NCBI GenBank assembly: GCA_031308135.1
Contig: JAHLJT010009419.1
Span: 178,396,961 to 178,460,960, forward strand
DNA length: 64,000 nt
Origin: Acheta domesticus
Lineage: Eukaryota; Arthropoda; Insecta; Orthoptera; Gryllidae
Direction of reading: 5' to 3'
The notes under the pieces are model-generated. The model made no database searches. It worked only from the letters and a program-made list of their open reading frames with translations, and was not told where the DNA came from. Made by a program: the position numbers and the translations under genes. This document shows, in pieces, positions 12,481-24,060 of this stretch; position 1 is the first letter of the stretch, and every line of letters begins with the position of its first letter.

Positions 12481-13180
12481 CCGCCCCCGCCCCCGTCGGT
12501 CCTGCAGCCGTCTCCGCCCACGCCGCCGCCGCCCCGCAACCATCCTCGCCGCCGCCCCAACCTCCGCCGCCACACCCGCTGCTGCCCCCGCCGCCGTAAC
12601 CGCTGCCGCCCCCACCGCACCACTCGCCGCCGCCCCCACCACCGCCCACGCCGCTGCCCCCGCCGCCGCACCCGCCGCCGCCCCTGCCGCCGCCGCACCG
12701 CCGCCACCGCTACCGCCAACTCCGCTGCTCCCGCCGCCACCCCCGCCGCCACCCCTGCCGCTGCCCCCGCCGCCGCACCCGCAGCCTCCCCCGCCGCCGC
12801 CCCCGCCGCCGCCCCCGCCGCCGCCCCGCCGCCGCCCCCGCCGCCGCCCCCGCCGCCGCCCCCGCCGCCGCCCCCGCCGCCGCCCCCGCCGCCGCCCCCG
12901 CCGCCGCCCCCGCCGCCGCCCCCGCCGCCGCCCCCGCCGCCGCCCCCACCCCCGCCGGACTACCGTCGCACCACCCGCCGCCGCCCCCTCTACCCGCCGC
13001 CGCCCCTGCCGCCGCCCCCACCGCCCCCGCCGCCCCGCCGCCCCCGCCGCCCCATCGTCCCGCCGCCCCGCCGCCGCCGACCCCGCCGGGACCCCCGTCA
13101 CCGCTCCCGCCGGTCCTGCCGCCGCCCACGCCGCCGCCCTCGCCGCCGCCCCTGCCACCGCTGCCGTCGCGTTTCACAGC
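12481..13180. repeat. (CCG)/(CCGCCGCCCCCG)n array
   Basis: About 700 bases of CCG/CCC simple repeat. From about 12793 to 12951 it is a near-perfect 12-bp unit, ccgccgcccccg. The long frames on both strands (443, 312 and 256 codons and others) read out proline, arginine, alanine or glycine runs depending on frame and are repeat artefacts. Confidence 0.95.
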
Positions 13181-14102
13181 GAATGAGTGGCTGCGCGATG
13201 GCACGCTGCTCTCGAGAGCGGCTCGTGAGGGAGGCGAGTTTTGGAGATTTTACGTTGTGCTCGCGATTCCACGCTGAGCGCTATTATGAGTTTCGTGCAT
13301 GCGTGAATCCACAGGAGGATGTTGGAAAGGGAGGGACTCTTTTTCGGAAATGTTCCGCTTTTATAACATAACGATGATGTAGTAATACAAAATATTTATT
13401 GCACAGTATGTAATGAATATGAAATGATTTTTAATTAAACATATACTTTATTATTGGGCAGTGAATTATTTTCTCAAAAATTGCTTGCTTCATGTTGTGT
13501 GTGTGTGCGCGCGCGTGTGTATATTTGCGCGCACGTGTATGGGGTGTATTTCCTAAATTGATACATCCACAAATCAGTCCTAGTATGCATAGAACTGAAG
13601 ATGAATATTCTTCAGTTTCAACTCAGCCTACAATTCTTTATATTATTATTGATATGAAGTTGCAATTATGTCTGAGGGATAGGAAAATAATTACGTTTTC
13701 TCTCAATTTCTCTCAATTCAAGAAATTTCCATTTAAGCTATTTCTCTATTTCAAATATGGTATGCGTAATTATTTCGGAATATATAGATATTTATCAAAG
13801 AAACTAATTTCGTTTAACGTGCTATTAAACCGTGTGACTAAAAGAAGTTTAGTTCAACGATAAATGAAAGAGATTTGGATAAATCTGCAGTTATTTAATA
13901 GTCTTAGATACTTTTTGTTGCAATATTGAACTGTATTTTATGAAGTTAGTTGATAAAATAAATAAAACAATGTCTAAAATTATCAGAATAACTTTATCGT
14001 ATCTTTGATACACTTTCTATCAATGAATAATGTGACTGCCTGTTTGCAATGAGATTCTAGTAAAATAAAGTTATCATTCATCATTGAAACTACACCATCG
14101 TT

Positions 14103-14164
14103 TTTGATCGTTTAGTGACTCCAGCTATTTACATTTTGTGTAGCTGCAGTCAATAAAAGATCAA
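14103..14164. repeat. Short inverted repeat (hairpin)
   Basis: Two ~23-base arms, 'ttgatcgtttagtgactccagct' type, are inverted with about four mismatches around a ~16-base spacer. It could be a short foldback or hairpin RNA. There is no evidence of expression. Confidence 0.5.
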
Positions 14165-16083
14165 ACCGCAGGTCCACTGTCAAAGCAGCAAATACATCAA
14201 ACAAGCACTTTCTAAAATGTAATGCTTATCACACAATCCATAAAAATGCTCGTGGCTTGCAAACAGTGATCGCCCCTGACATTAAATACACCACATGAGA
14301 TTTTTTGTTGTACATACGTGATCTTTTAGAATAAATGAGGTATTATAGTGGCCACTACGAGTGTGTATTGTTGTACTTTAAATACTCTTGTGTGTTTCAA
14401 AATCCGAAGAAGCGGTCTTGTGCTGATTTAATATACTGTAATGTTTCATTGATATTTCTCATTAATTCCATAGAAGTTATCAACATTTAAATTACTGCAT
14501 ATATGTAAAATAATGATGTGATCACCCTTCTGAATACTTCAGCTTTAAAATTCGCTACCTCAGTTGGCGAGGAGAGGGCGAGACAATTTTTTTATGAAGT
14601 TACATTTTGTTAACTTAAGGATTTCCGAAAGAAAAAAATCTTCTTAACGCATCTGATGTTCATAATGCATCATAATCTCGGGCGAACCTTGGTAATTTCT
14701 CGCCATTCGCGAAGGAACATTTCACATTAAGTAAAATTCTCATGAAGGCAGATTGTAGCGCATTTCAGGAAGACTCGCGTGAAAAAAAAAGTGCTCTCAC
14801 ATTAGAGGCCTCAGTATAGAAACAGAGTCTCGCTGAAGGGCTTCTAAACACGGGCTCTGCTAAAAGGAAAAGCCCATAAAAGGAATATTAAATTCCTTGA
14901 GTAGGGGGAGCGTGGATGCTCTTTCTCGCTCTGAGGCTGTCGCGCTATACCCTAGTCTGTTTCAGCTTTTGGATGTTTCATCTGTGTCGAAGTGGCGTAA
15001 TGGAAAGGAAAGGTTGGGTCTCATAATGAATTCTGAGAAGAGCAGCATTTATCATTTACCTATTTTCATTTGCCTTAATGGCAGGTGTAAACTTTTTTTT
15101 GGCACTCGTGAATTCGGAATGAAGAAATTGCAAATAAGAACATTTTAGTGTAAAGAATTAATTTGAAAAGTGTGTGAAATATTTATATTAATAGCATGTA
15201 CAAAAGGTAGATTTTTTAGTTTCGTCGGTAGATGGGAAAATATATTATCACTTGCGTCTGCACGTATTGGATATTAATGTCTTTTAAATATTTACCTCTT
15301 TAGTATCATCATATTACCTAGAATTGCATGTTTCATTTCTGAGCTTCGTAATAATTTTGAACTGGGAACGTAAAATACAGGTACCCGCAAAATACAGGTG
15401 CCCATTGGTACACGCTAGTTACAGACTGAAATGTTTGTTCATACAGTACTTTTCGAAAAAGTCTTAAAGCTTAAATATGAGATAGGCGATTGATTTCTGA
15501 GAGTCTAACACTTTCTAAAAACCTTTTTTTCCGATGATAGTGAAGTACTGCTTTTCATGATTGGATTGCACAAAGCTAAAAATTCAATCCAAAAAAGGTT
15601 TAAACGCTGTGTAGAGCTGATTTATTAATGTATATTTCACAGCAGTAACATTTATGAAAATCTCGTAGGTGCATGTAATAGTGAAGAAATTACGTGAAGT
15701 CATGTTTTGAAAACTATACCTAAGAATATGTAACACTCAAATATTTTGTTAAGAAACTTAAACTTCCTCGCAAAACTTAGTAAACTGATTATGGGGTCCA
15801 GGACTATCTCGGTACGTACAACTTAGATAAGCCCTAGTTTATTTGATAAGGAACGTATGCAAAAGGTTTACTAAATGAATGTGTAAAATGCCAACATATG
15901 TTACATCCAATTATGTAAATGGAATAAACACGTTATCAGGTATCTAGACGGTCAACTAAAACTGAGTGTGTCTATGATAAACCCAACGATTGACGAGGTT
16001 AATCATTGAGTATGCAATTGGGGAAAGTCTTAATGTTCCTAAAATCGCGAACGGGGTAACACTTTTGCAAGGACTTAATCTAT

Positions 16084-16136
16084 GTAAACAAAATAATAAT
16101 AGTAATAATAATAATCATTGTAATAATAATAATAGA
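16084..16136. repeat. (AAT)n microsatellite
   Basis: Interrupted runs of AAT/TAA trinucleotides. Confidence 0.85.
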
Positions 16137-16149
16137 CTGATAAGTACAA

Positions 16150-16280
16150 AACATTGTTTTATTGGGAATAGCCCACATTTTGCGCAAAGTACTGTAGAGG
16201 CACCGATAGCCCTAAATCTGCTCCTCAGGAAGCTGGTTGTAACTCAGAGTAGAGCTTATAATCAACCAATTCATAACCGC
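16150..16280 (+). repeat. Dispersed repeat D1, copy 1
   Basis: About 130 bases match 16846-16972 in the same orientation. Shared blocks include 'gaggcaccgatag' against 'gagacaccgacag' and 'agctggttg'. Identity is roughly 75-80 per cent by eye. Family unknown. The two copies flank the hammerhead motif. Confidence 0.75.
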
Positions 16281-16552
16281 AACCCTGCGGATCGTCATGT
16301 CTATTACCTATTGCGGCCAGTCACTCATTAGCCGCCCCTTCTCTCTTCCAATCCCGTAACGCATGCATTTTTTAAGTTGTAATTTGATGATAATGAGTTA
16401 GCATCAAATATGATCATTACTCTTTTTATGCATAGCCAAATATAAATTCTGTGGTGGCAGCAGAGATCTTGTCGTACCCCATGATGAAATTTCAGGATAA
16501 AAGAGGTATCAACCGCAATAGTAGGCTTTAAAAAATTTACTTTGTAGAAAAT

Positions 16553-16600
16553 ACAGCCATACACGTGTTTCGGGAATTTTTTCCCATCATCAGTGACTCC
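16553..16600 (-). ncRNA. Type I hammerhead ribozyme motif
   Basis: On the minus strand all the conserved core is present in order. Stem I is five base pairs (GAGUCA side with UGGCU, one G-U). CUGAUGA is at 16593-16587. Stem II GGGA/UCCC has an A/T-rich loop. GAAA is at 16571-16568. Stem III is the palindrome ACAC/GUGU, and the cleavage triplet is GUA. The tiny palindromic stem III is typical of Penelope-type and satellite hammerheads that work best as dimers. It probably derives from a Penelope-like element terminal repeat, though no reverse transcriptase is found in the window. I judge it structurally intact; activity is untested. Confidence 0.75.
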
Positions 16601-16845
16601 AAGTAACACAGTAACTTGTAAAACAGGCTACTTGTAAATGTTGCTGTGTCTTGCGATCAAAACGTCGTTATCAAGGAGGCAGAGAAACATCTTGAATATA
16701 AGAGTTTGGCAATCGAGATCAGCCGAATATGAGGGGTAAAAGCGCAGTTCGTACCAATAGTCATTGGAGCACTTAGATTTGTTCCGCAAAATTTGTGTAG
16801 GAACTTGTCTAAACTCCCAGGTCATTCAAAAGACTAGAAAATGCA

Positions 16846-16972
16846 AGAAATTGCTTTATTTGGAACTGCTCACATTTTTCGCAGTTTTGCAGAGACACCG
16901 ACAGTCCCTAGACCTGTTCCTTAGATAGCTGGTTGCAACCTGGAGTAGACTTTATAACCAGCCGACCATAAC
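16846..16972 (+). repeat. Dispersed repeat D1, copy 2
   Basis: Second copy of the repeat at 16150-16280, same orientation, about 700 bases downstream. The pair could be long-repeat remnants of one element that contained the hammerhead, or two independent insertions. Confidence 0.75.
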
Positions 16973-16984
16973 ATCTCTAGTCTT

Positions 16985-17340
16985 TGAATTACAGTAATAA
17001 TAATAATAATATTAATATAATATTGTAAAATATATTTTAATGAATATTTATTTTATTGGCTTTTAACCTTAATTATACGCCAGTATACAATTATGGAAAT
17101 CATTAATCAATGAAATAGTCAAATCAATAGTTACTCAAAAATAAAAAAATTACAAAAACAAAAATTATAAGAACACATTAATTACTAAAGACCTAAAACT
17201 AACAAAACTTTTAATATATTTACATTATACTTTCACAGGTCATGTGTTACAATGAGTTTTCAAAAACAAAAATATAGTGAAATAATAATATAAAATAATA
17301 ATAATAATATAAATAATAAACAATAATAATGCTTAGCATC
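16985..17340. repeat. AT-rich with (TAA)n/(ATA)n runs
   Basis: Several AAT-type trinucleotide runs near 16994-17015 and 17280-17332 in otherwise featureless AT-rich DNA. Confidence 0.7.
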
Positions 17341-17389
17341 GTTTGGTTCTCGCAATCTTCAATCCTGTCCTTCATGCCGTAATTTCCCC

Positions 17390-17735
17390 ACCCGCCTTTC
17401 GATCGTCCGCTTGCTGCCCGCGCCGTTGTGGATTGGCAGTTGCGAGCACGCCGCACGCAGAGCAGCGGCGGCGGCGGCGGCTCCATCACGCAGCGTGCGC
17501 GTCGCGTGTCCTCGTTACGTCAATTGCGCGATCGATGCTCGCGCGCGAGGCAGATACAGCACGCGCGGCGCGATTCCCAAGTCAGGTGAGCGCGGAGGGC
17601 GGGGGGGGAGGGAGGCAGAGGGGAGGGGCGGATGAGTGACTGGCCACGATCGGAAACAGCGCTGGTGTTCCGCAGGGTCGCCGGCACAGCGCGCCGAGCG
17701 GGTTGCCAGCTGCCTCGCTGGGAACGGTGCACTTT
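17390..17735. other. CpG-rich island
   Basis: A compact GC-rich segment with dense CpGs, a short CGG run near 17466-17480 and a G-rich stretch near 17595-17625, between AT-rich flanks. Promoter-like by composition only. Confidence 0.45.
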
Positions 17736-17739
17736 CAAT

Positions 17740-18540
17740 CTGAATATGTTTTCTTTGAATTTTTATTGTGGTTTTATTCGTTTGCTTGTGTGCGTGTACG
17801 CCACGAATAGTTTGGCTTCGTGGCAAGAATTTGCTTAGTAAAATGAACGCCTCATCGATCATTACCTTAATTGTAAATTTTATATTCGTATCACAAACAG
17901 GACGAATATTATTATTCTCATATATTTGCAGATTGTTATTAGTAACATTCTTTGTTATTCTATTATCCTTGTATAAAATTTGAATAGCATTGTGAGGGGG
18001 AAATATAAAAATGAACGTTGTACAGAATATTGTAATCATTTAATTGTTCAACATTTTCAAAGTAATACGTCAGTACTACTAATCAAGCTACCAACATTTT
18101 TCAAGCATCTCAGTATCCGTCAAATGGCCGTACAGTCCGAGTAGTACTCTACCGGATTTTACAGCAATACTTTAATAATTTAGATACAGCCGTTGAGTTG
18201 TATTGCTGCCATTTTGCCACAAATAATGTACTAGTTGTGTTTGATTTAATTACAAATAAATTATATATTTATGTAAATACGGACTAATATTAATGACTAT
18301 GACAAATTTCATAGTGTTTCCCATGTTAATGCTCCATTACAATGGCAACGTGTTTATTCAGTAAATTAGTAAATATATTTATGTCAAAATTTCTAATAAT
18401 TAAAAAATTCTTCTGAAAAAAACATGCATGAGTAAACAGAGGATAAAAACATTGAATTACGTTTGAGTTCTGTTGCTAATACTAAAGTAAAATATAGTTT
18501 GTGATGCTAATGCCCTTTAAATTTCAAGCATTCAACCGCG
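17740..18540. other. AT-rich intergenic DNA
   Basis: No gene or named repeat seen. Confidence 0.55.
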
Positions 18541-18769
18541 AAAGTGATTGTTGGAATTTCACGATGAGGATTGGGAGCCTGCGGCGTTAAAGTGGTTCGG
18601 AATTCGATTCTATTGCTCATTCAAACGATATCTAGTGTTTAGAGAATTGCATAATACGTGCTACGCGATGCAACAAGAGTTACTCCGAACCACTGCAATG
18701 GTACTCGTCGTCGACCTCTGCATTTCAGTGAGAGTGTGCCCTCCACGGCCATAGATCGAAATGTTGAGA

Positions 18770-19860
18770 GCGCGGGTGGGAGGGAGGGAGGAGTGTCGCA
18801 GCTCTGACGAGAACAAATACGCGCCGAGGGGGCCCGGGCACGAGGAACTTTGCGTGGAGTAGTTGCGCAGCGGCTCGGCGCGGAGCGGAGCGGCGCGCGC
18901 TGTCGCGGGCGCGTCGTGGGGCACGGGGAGCCGCGACGGCGCGGGCGGCGCGCGTTAAAAAGAGAAGAGAAGGCTCCCGCCCCCGGGGGAAGGACGGGGG
19001 CGTGGAGGAACGCGGCCGGCTAAAGCGGTGGCCGCCGGCAGGTGGGCCGAGAGGGACCGAGGGGCACCGGGCTCGTGGCAGGCCGGGGAGAGTAAGGAGA
19101 TGGGTAGGAGGAAGGGGATGGGGCGGTTGGGTAAGAAAGGGGAGAGGCAAGAGGGGGAAGAGGACGAGATGGGCGGGAAGAGAAGCAGAGGGGTGGGCTG
19201 GGTGGAATGTGAGGGGTTGGGATATCGGTTAAGGAGTGGGTGGGAGGGAAGTGGATGGGACGGGTTGGAAGGGGTGGAGCGGGGAGAAGGGGAAGGGGAG
19301 AGGTGGGATGAAATGGGAGAGTGGGAGGGACGGAGAATGTGGTGGGTAGGAGTGGAGGTGGAGCGGGAGGAGGAAGGTAAGGGAGAGGGAAAATAAGTGA
19401 GGGGGGAGGTAAGTGAGGGCGGATGTGAGGGGAAGGTAAATGAGGGAGAAGGTAAGGGGGAGGGAGCTGGAGAGGTGGGAGAAGGAAGAGCGGTGGATGG
19501 GAGAGAAGGAGATGGTGTGGTGGGTGGGACGGGAGGGGATGGAAGTGCAGGAATGGGGAGGGGGCGGGGTAGGAGGCGCGCTGTCGCCGCCGCGACCGCC
19601 GGAGCGCGGGAGGCAATTAGTCGGCGTGTCGGCCGCTGGCGGCGCGCCAGCCGCCTCATCCTCGTTGTCGCGGCGGACGCTCCCCGCCGCCCTTCCGGCA
19701 GCCGCCCGCGGGCCCCGCCCACGCCCACCCGCCCCGGGCGCCCCGGGTGCCCCGTCCGCGGCCGCTGACGGCCCGCCACGGCTGACCTCGCCGCTCGCGT
19801 CACGCGGCTCAACGTTCTGGTCAGCGGCGACCGCCACCTACCCGACTGAAACAGAAACAC
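18770..19860. other. GC island with long polypurine tract
   Basis: The core is CpG-rich at 18830-19060 and again at 19565-19800. Between them, about 19080-19560, the + strand is an almost unbroken G/A tract. The proline/serine-rich reverse frames (up to 301 codons) come from the pyrimidine strand and lack protein features. Long polypurine tracts can form triplex DNA. Confidence 0.6.
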
Positions 19861-19873
19861 GAGATGTTTAAAC

Positions 19874-20430
19874 TAGTGATGTGCGTCTACGCGTAAAGAA
19901 CCATAGTCCACGTCTACACGTAACAACGCGTAGACAACGGAAACCGCGGAGACAAAGGTAATATACCTTTGTAATCTATGTGGGCAATAATGTAATATAC
20001 CTTTTTTGTGGGGCAGGGGCGAATCTAAAAGAGTCAGGATCCGGCCCCAAAGGCAAAATTTATTTATAATTATTGGATCACAATTATTGCAAATTGATTG
20101 GATTACATCTAAAGTAGTAATAGGAGTGCAAGTGGGAAGAAGCTCCTACTGGTTTCTTGAGATGGATAGGAAGGTTGTCTTTTCTTCATCAGGAATGGTA
20201 TATTTTGTTTGACTTACTGAATCGTAAATAATTTTTTTGTTGTTATATTTCATTAAAACATTCTTCTACTATTGCTAATTATTATAAACTTTTTTAGGGT
20301 TATTCGATGTGGAGAAATAAATAGTCTACACAGAATACATTGTCTACGTAGTCTACACGTAAAAAGTGTCACGTAGATACGTGTAGAAAACATGCGTAGA
20401 CGTAAAATTCTAGTCTACGGCACAACTCTG
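19874..20430. mobile_element. hAT-type non-autonomous element with 8-bp TSD
   Basis: The element is flanked by a perfect 8-bp direct repeat, GTTTAAAC, at 19866-19873 and 20431-20438. Its ends are inverted: TAGTGATGTGCGTCTAC on the left and CAGAGTTGTGCCGTAGAC read from the right. An 8-bp duplication and CAG/TAG-type short terminal repeats fit hAT elements. The terminal regions carry many copies of a 'gtctacRcgta' motif on both strands, a subterminal-repeat arrangement typical of transposase-binding sites. It is 557 bp with no coding capacity. Confidence 0.8.
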
Positions 20431-20439
20431 GTTTAAACC

Positions 20440-21885
20440 GATGGCCAGATACCGTATGTGGAAGATCACAAATGACTTGTGAGAAGATCGTAAATGTATT
20501 ATTCGATAAGCTTTTCGAACGTACGAGTATTTCCTGCGTCCGTATTTCCTGTTTGACTTCGGACGAATGAGGCTTGTATCTCGTTATACGTGGCTTCACA
20601 TTCTGGTCATCTGCGTTTCACGTTCTGATCATTTACCAACTAAACCATAATTATGCGAATTAATGATTCGATGGCGGAGATTTGGGGCTGTATTTGATTC
20701 CGGACGTGACTGTTTTTACCTTCCATCATTTCTGTTGAAAAATATGCATGGTATTCGCCACCGTCTAAATGCCAATTCTAGATTCTAAATGCCTTGTTCT
20801 CAGATGGTGGGGTTCGTTTGCTATTGTCGTCGACCTCCGTGTCTCGCGGTTTTGTCTCACCGCAACGGCCTATTTCATATATGATCAGCCAATTCCTCAA
20901 TTGCAAGAAAATTGCACAATTATGGTATTATAAAAGCAGTTGGAACCGAAGACTGGAAAACTCACTTTCAGTATAAGTTACGAATTCCATTACATATTTT
21001 TTCTCTTCATTATTTCTTTTCAAAAGGATTTTTGGTGGCCTGAATACTTATACTATTACATGCTTCATCCTCGAACAATGTTCACCTTTGTTGACCTCGT
21101 TGCTGGTGCCACATGCCGTTTCAACAGACTCGCCATGATCAACAATGTCCATCCTGTTGTAATAGAACTACTTGCTGATCTTGCCAGTCTAAATTAATAA
21201 CTGACACCAGGTAATTAAGATTGCGTATGAACAGTGATATTATAATTTATTATCTATATTTTCTTTTGAAAACCTCAATTGAAAAGAACAAAAGTTCTTC
21301 ATAAGATGTTTATTCCTTGTGAACGGAATCATTCTGCGACCTTCCTTATCCAGGCGCAAATCTAGCGTTGCCACCAAAGTTCAGAGACGCACGAGGCTGG
21401 CGCTGCATACCTGTCCATGCAATCTCCTTCGCTTAAGTTCGCAATTACCTCTTCGTAACAGACAATCCAGCCTCTATGACTACGTTACTGTCAACGCGCT
21501 CTCCGCAGCAGTAACACCATTCTATCGTATCAACTGCTCTACCATCTACGCCCCTGTTAAGCTCTCCGCGTTGTATGGCACTGAATCTCATCCCACGAGG
21601 GTGGATACGAAATGTCCTTAGTTTCGATTTACGCTATCACTTTTTGTTCTGTAAGCAAGGGAGATAGCACAGACACCTACAAATGGATGTCATGTTTTTA
21701 AGAACTTTTATTGTGACATATTCTATTCTCCATTACCAGCGTCTCCCCATCAGATATCGAAATTTGTTACCAAATATTATACTAAATAGTGACAAAGAAA
21801 CACATGCATGATAATAATAATAACAATTAATATTAAACAGTAACTAATGCATGCAATATTACAATTTCGAAGTGCTTCCGTGCAC
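20440..21885. other. Intergenic DNA, no assigned gene
   Basis: Moderately AT-rich. Frames at 20940-21197 and 21319-21621 have a somewhat balanced codon look, and the 21079-21197 part in particular reads smoothly. I recognise no family and see no convincing splice sites, so I do not call a gene. Confidence 0.4.
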
Positions 21886-21889
21886 CACT

Positions 21890-22260
21890 TGCTTTTCCGG
21901 GTCCCGCCCTCACCTCACTCTGCCCCACGCCTTCGCCTGCGCTCGCGCCGGGCGCTCGTGAAGCGGCCATCCACCACGCGCTTCCGGCATCCTCCCCCTC
22001 CCCCTCCCCCTCCCCTCCCCCCTCCCCTAGCTGCCTCCGCGCGTGACGAACTGCCTGTCGAGCGGCGCGCGCCGGAGCGACAGCGGAGCGGCCTGGCAAC
22101 GGTGACGAGGCGGCGGCGGGAACGAGGGAAGACGGCTACAGCACGACGTTGGCAAAGGAGGCAAGGCGGCGGTGGGCGCGGAGCTGGTTTCGAGAGCAGG
22201 TGTCACTGCGAGGTTGTTGGTGCTGGCGAGGTTGTTGGTGCTGGCGAGGAAAACTGATCC
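21890..22260. other. CpG-rich island
   Basis: A GC-rich, CpG-dense segment with a 'cccctc' simple run at 21993-22022 and an 18-bp unit, gttgttggtgctggcgag, repeated twice at about 22210-22247. Coding potential is not supported. Confidence 0.5.
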
Positions 22261-22269
22261 GGTGGGGTG

Positions 22270-23040
22270 GCTGGGACTACCAGGAGGGTGGGGCCGCATC
22301 ATATCAGGCACCACCTAGAATTATCTTCCACGCAACGGTCGGCTTCAGACTACTCGTAGCTATTTATCATGTATCTGAAATATTCAGTTCAATTTAAAGA
22401 TGCCTTATTTTACGCGGCGACAATGAGACCAACTGGGAACTGGGATATGAAGGTGATGGGAATAGCAGGAGGGGTTATGGTGAAGGGTGTAATGGTTACG
22501 ACACGTAACATAGGGAGACCAATGTTACAGAAGCCAGGTTTTCTGTTCCTTGAGGTAGGAACTGGAGCGGAGGAGTCGTCAAGGGAGTTGTTAATATGAG
22601 GAGCCACTTTGACAGAAGACAAGTTGAGAGGGTGGTAACGAGTTGAAATGGTGGTGGAATTGGTTTCGTTTTTGAAACATGTTAACTGTTGAGGCATTTT
22701 TTCAAGGAGACATTATTTCAAGGGTGCGTGAATGCTACAAGTTGGTGAGTGGACCTCGAGAAAACGAAATTAGTGTTGTCAACTGTGTTAGATTTATCGA
22801 ACTTAATGTGCTTACGAAGCATGTTGAGTCTCAGAGCCAAGATAAAACTAAGAAAAGAGCTGAGCAGCACTTTTTATGTGGGAGGGTTCCCACATTAGAT
22901 GACCACGAACAAAAATGTCTGGGCTGAAGGTAATCAGGAAGTTATACTATGAGGTATATTGCCAGCATTGTAAGACCAAGGACTAGGACAACTGAGGTAG
23001 AAAGTAATATAAATGACCTATTTGGAGCGAATAATTGATT
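22270..23040. other. Unassigned intergenic DNA
   Basis: It contains short frames on both strands (for example 22410-22697 reverse) whose composition is not obviously repetitive. No recognisable protein family. Confidence 0.4.
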
Positions 23041-23047
23041 CATTATT

Positions 23048-23437
23048 TCGCGTTTCCGGACACGTGGACTGCTACGGTCATTAGTTTTCTGAGGTGTAAT
23101 GCATGCTTTTGTCACGGGAGGCGGTGGTGTTCTTTCCTGGCTCGATGGTGAGATCCGGCACCGACCTATGTCGACTTGCTAGTTTTCTCCAACGATCTCC
23201 ATTGACCGTTTGTTAGGGTACTGCTCTGACATTCGCCTGGTATTGATCACAGAATCCACGGAAAAACTACCGACCAGTGGAACCGTCTGCTAGGATTCTT
23301 CCCCAGACAACAGCGCCTGGATTCGACCTAGTCATCTAGCTGGTGTCAACCCGGCCATCGTCGGGACTCGAACCCCAGGACCTCCCAGTCAGAGGCCCTG
23401 CGGTGACATCCGTTGATGCCCTGAGCCACCTCAGACA
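23048..23437 (-). mobile_element. SINE-A copy 2, internal deletion
   Basis: This reverse-strand SINE copy keeps both the tRNA-like head (B box GGTTCGAGTCC-type at 23361-23372) and the 3' end. About 150 bases of the centre, the 'ggagat...cgcgcgatc' part including the short TC-rich run, are missing at about 23202. The deletion joint is a useful landmark. Confidence 0.85.
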
Positions 23438-24060
23438 GCGGGCGGGGTGGGAACCTGTCTTGCGGAAGCGATGGCGCCACTGGAAAAGGCAGCTTTTCAG
23501 CACGAGGCGCGTCGCGTCGCGTTGCGGCAGAAGTAGGCAGACAGTGAAGCAGAGGCGACCGGAGAGAAGCGGAACGCCGCTCCGGCGCGGGGCCTCGAGG
23601 ACAACGCCAGCCGAGGACGGAAAGGGGGCGCGGCAGGCGACGCCATGGAGAATGCGCGTGCTTGATGGGGCCGCCTTGGAGGCCTCGTGGCTAAGAATAA
23701 GTGCGCGAAGAAATGAAAGGTGTGCCATAAGCGGCGGTGGCGGCGGCGGCGGCGGCGGCGGCGGGGTGCGGGGCGTGGAGAGCGGCGCGGGGGCGGACGG
23801 CGCGGAACGCCGACGAAGAAGAATGGGGACGCGGTCGAGGCGAAGATGGATGAGGACAATTTGGGAAGTGGGAAGTTGCGGGGAGAATTGGGCCAAGAGG
23901 GAAGAAACAAATAGAAGGAGCGGGGTGGGCGGGGGTGGGGATGGTCGGGGCGGGCCGAGGCGGAAACAGGCAGGCTGGGGCGGGGAGTGGCTGGGCGTGG
24001 AGAGGGTGGGCATGGCTGTGAAGGCCCGGGAGAGACAGGGAAGGCAGTAGGAATGAGGAC
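23438..24060. other. GC island with CGG run and purine tract
   Basis: CpG-rich, with a (GGC)n run at 23733-23766 followed by a G/A-rich stretch to about 24050. The long overlapping frames on both strands are compositional. Confidence 0.55.

Larger units (their letters stand above)
13380..16140. other. AT-rich intergenic DNA
   Basis: There is an alternating GT/GC run at 13495-13535 and one imperfect hairpin at 14103-14164. Otherwise I see no gene, RNA or repeat family. Confidence 0.55.

Noticed and set aside
12040..13371. 443-codon proline/arginine-rich frame and its reverse-strand glycine-rich partners
   Set aside because: The frames are translations of (CCG)n and 12-bp repeats. Every frame is open and no domain or splice structure is visible.
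20940..21197. 85-codon frame with a coding-like 3' part
   Set aside because: Smooth codon pattern only over ~40 codons, no homology that I recognise and no splice acceptor in a good position. Mentioned in the region entry instead.
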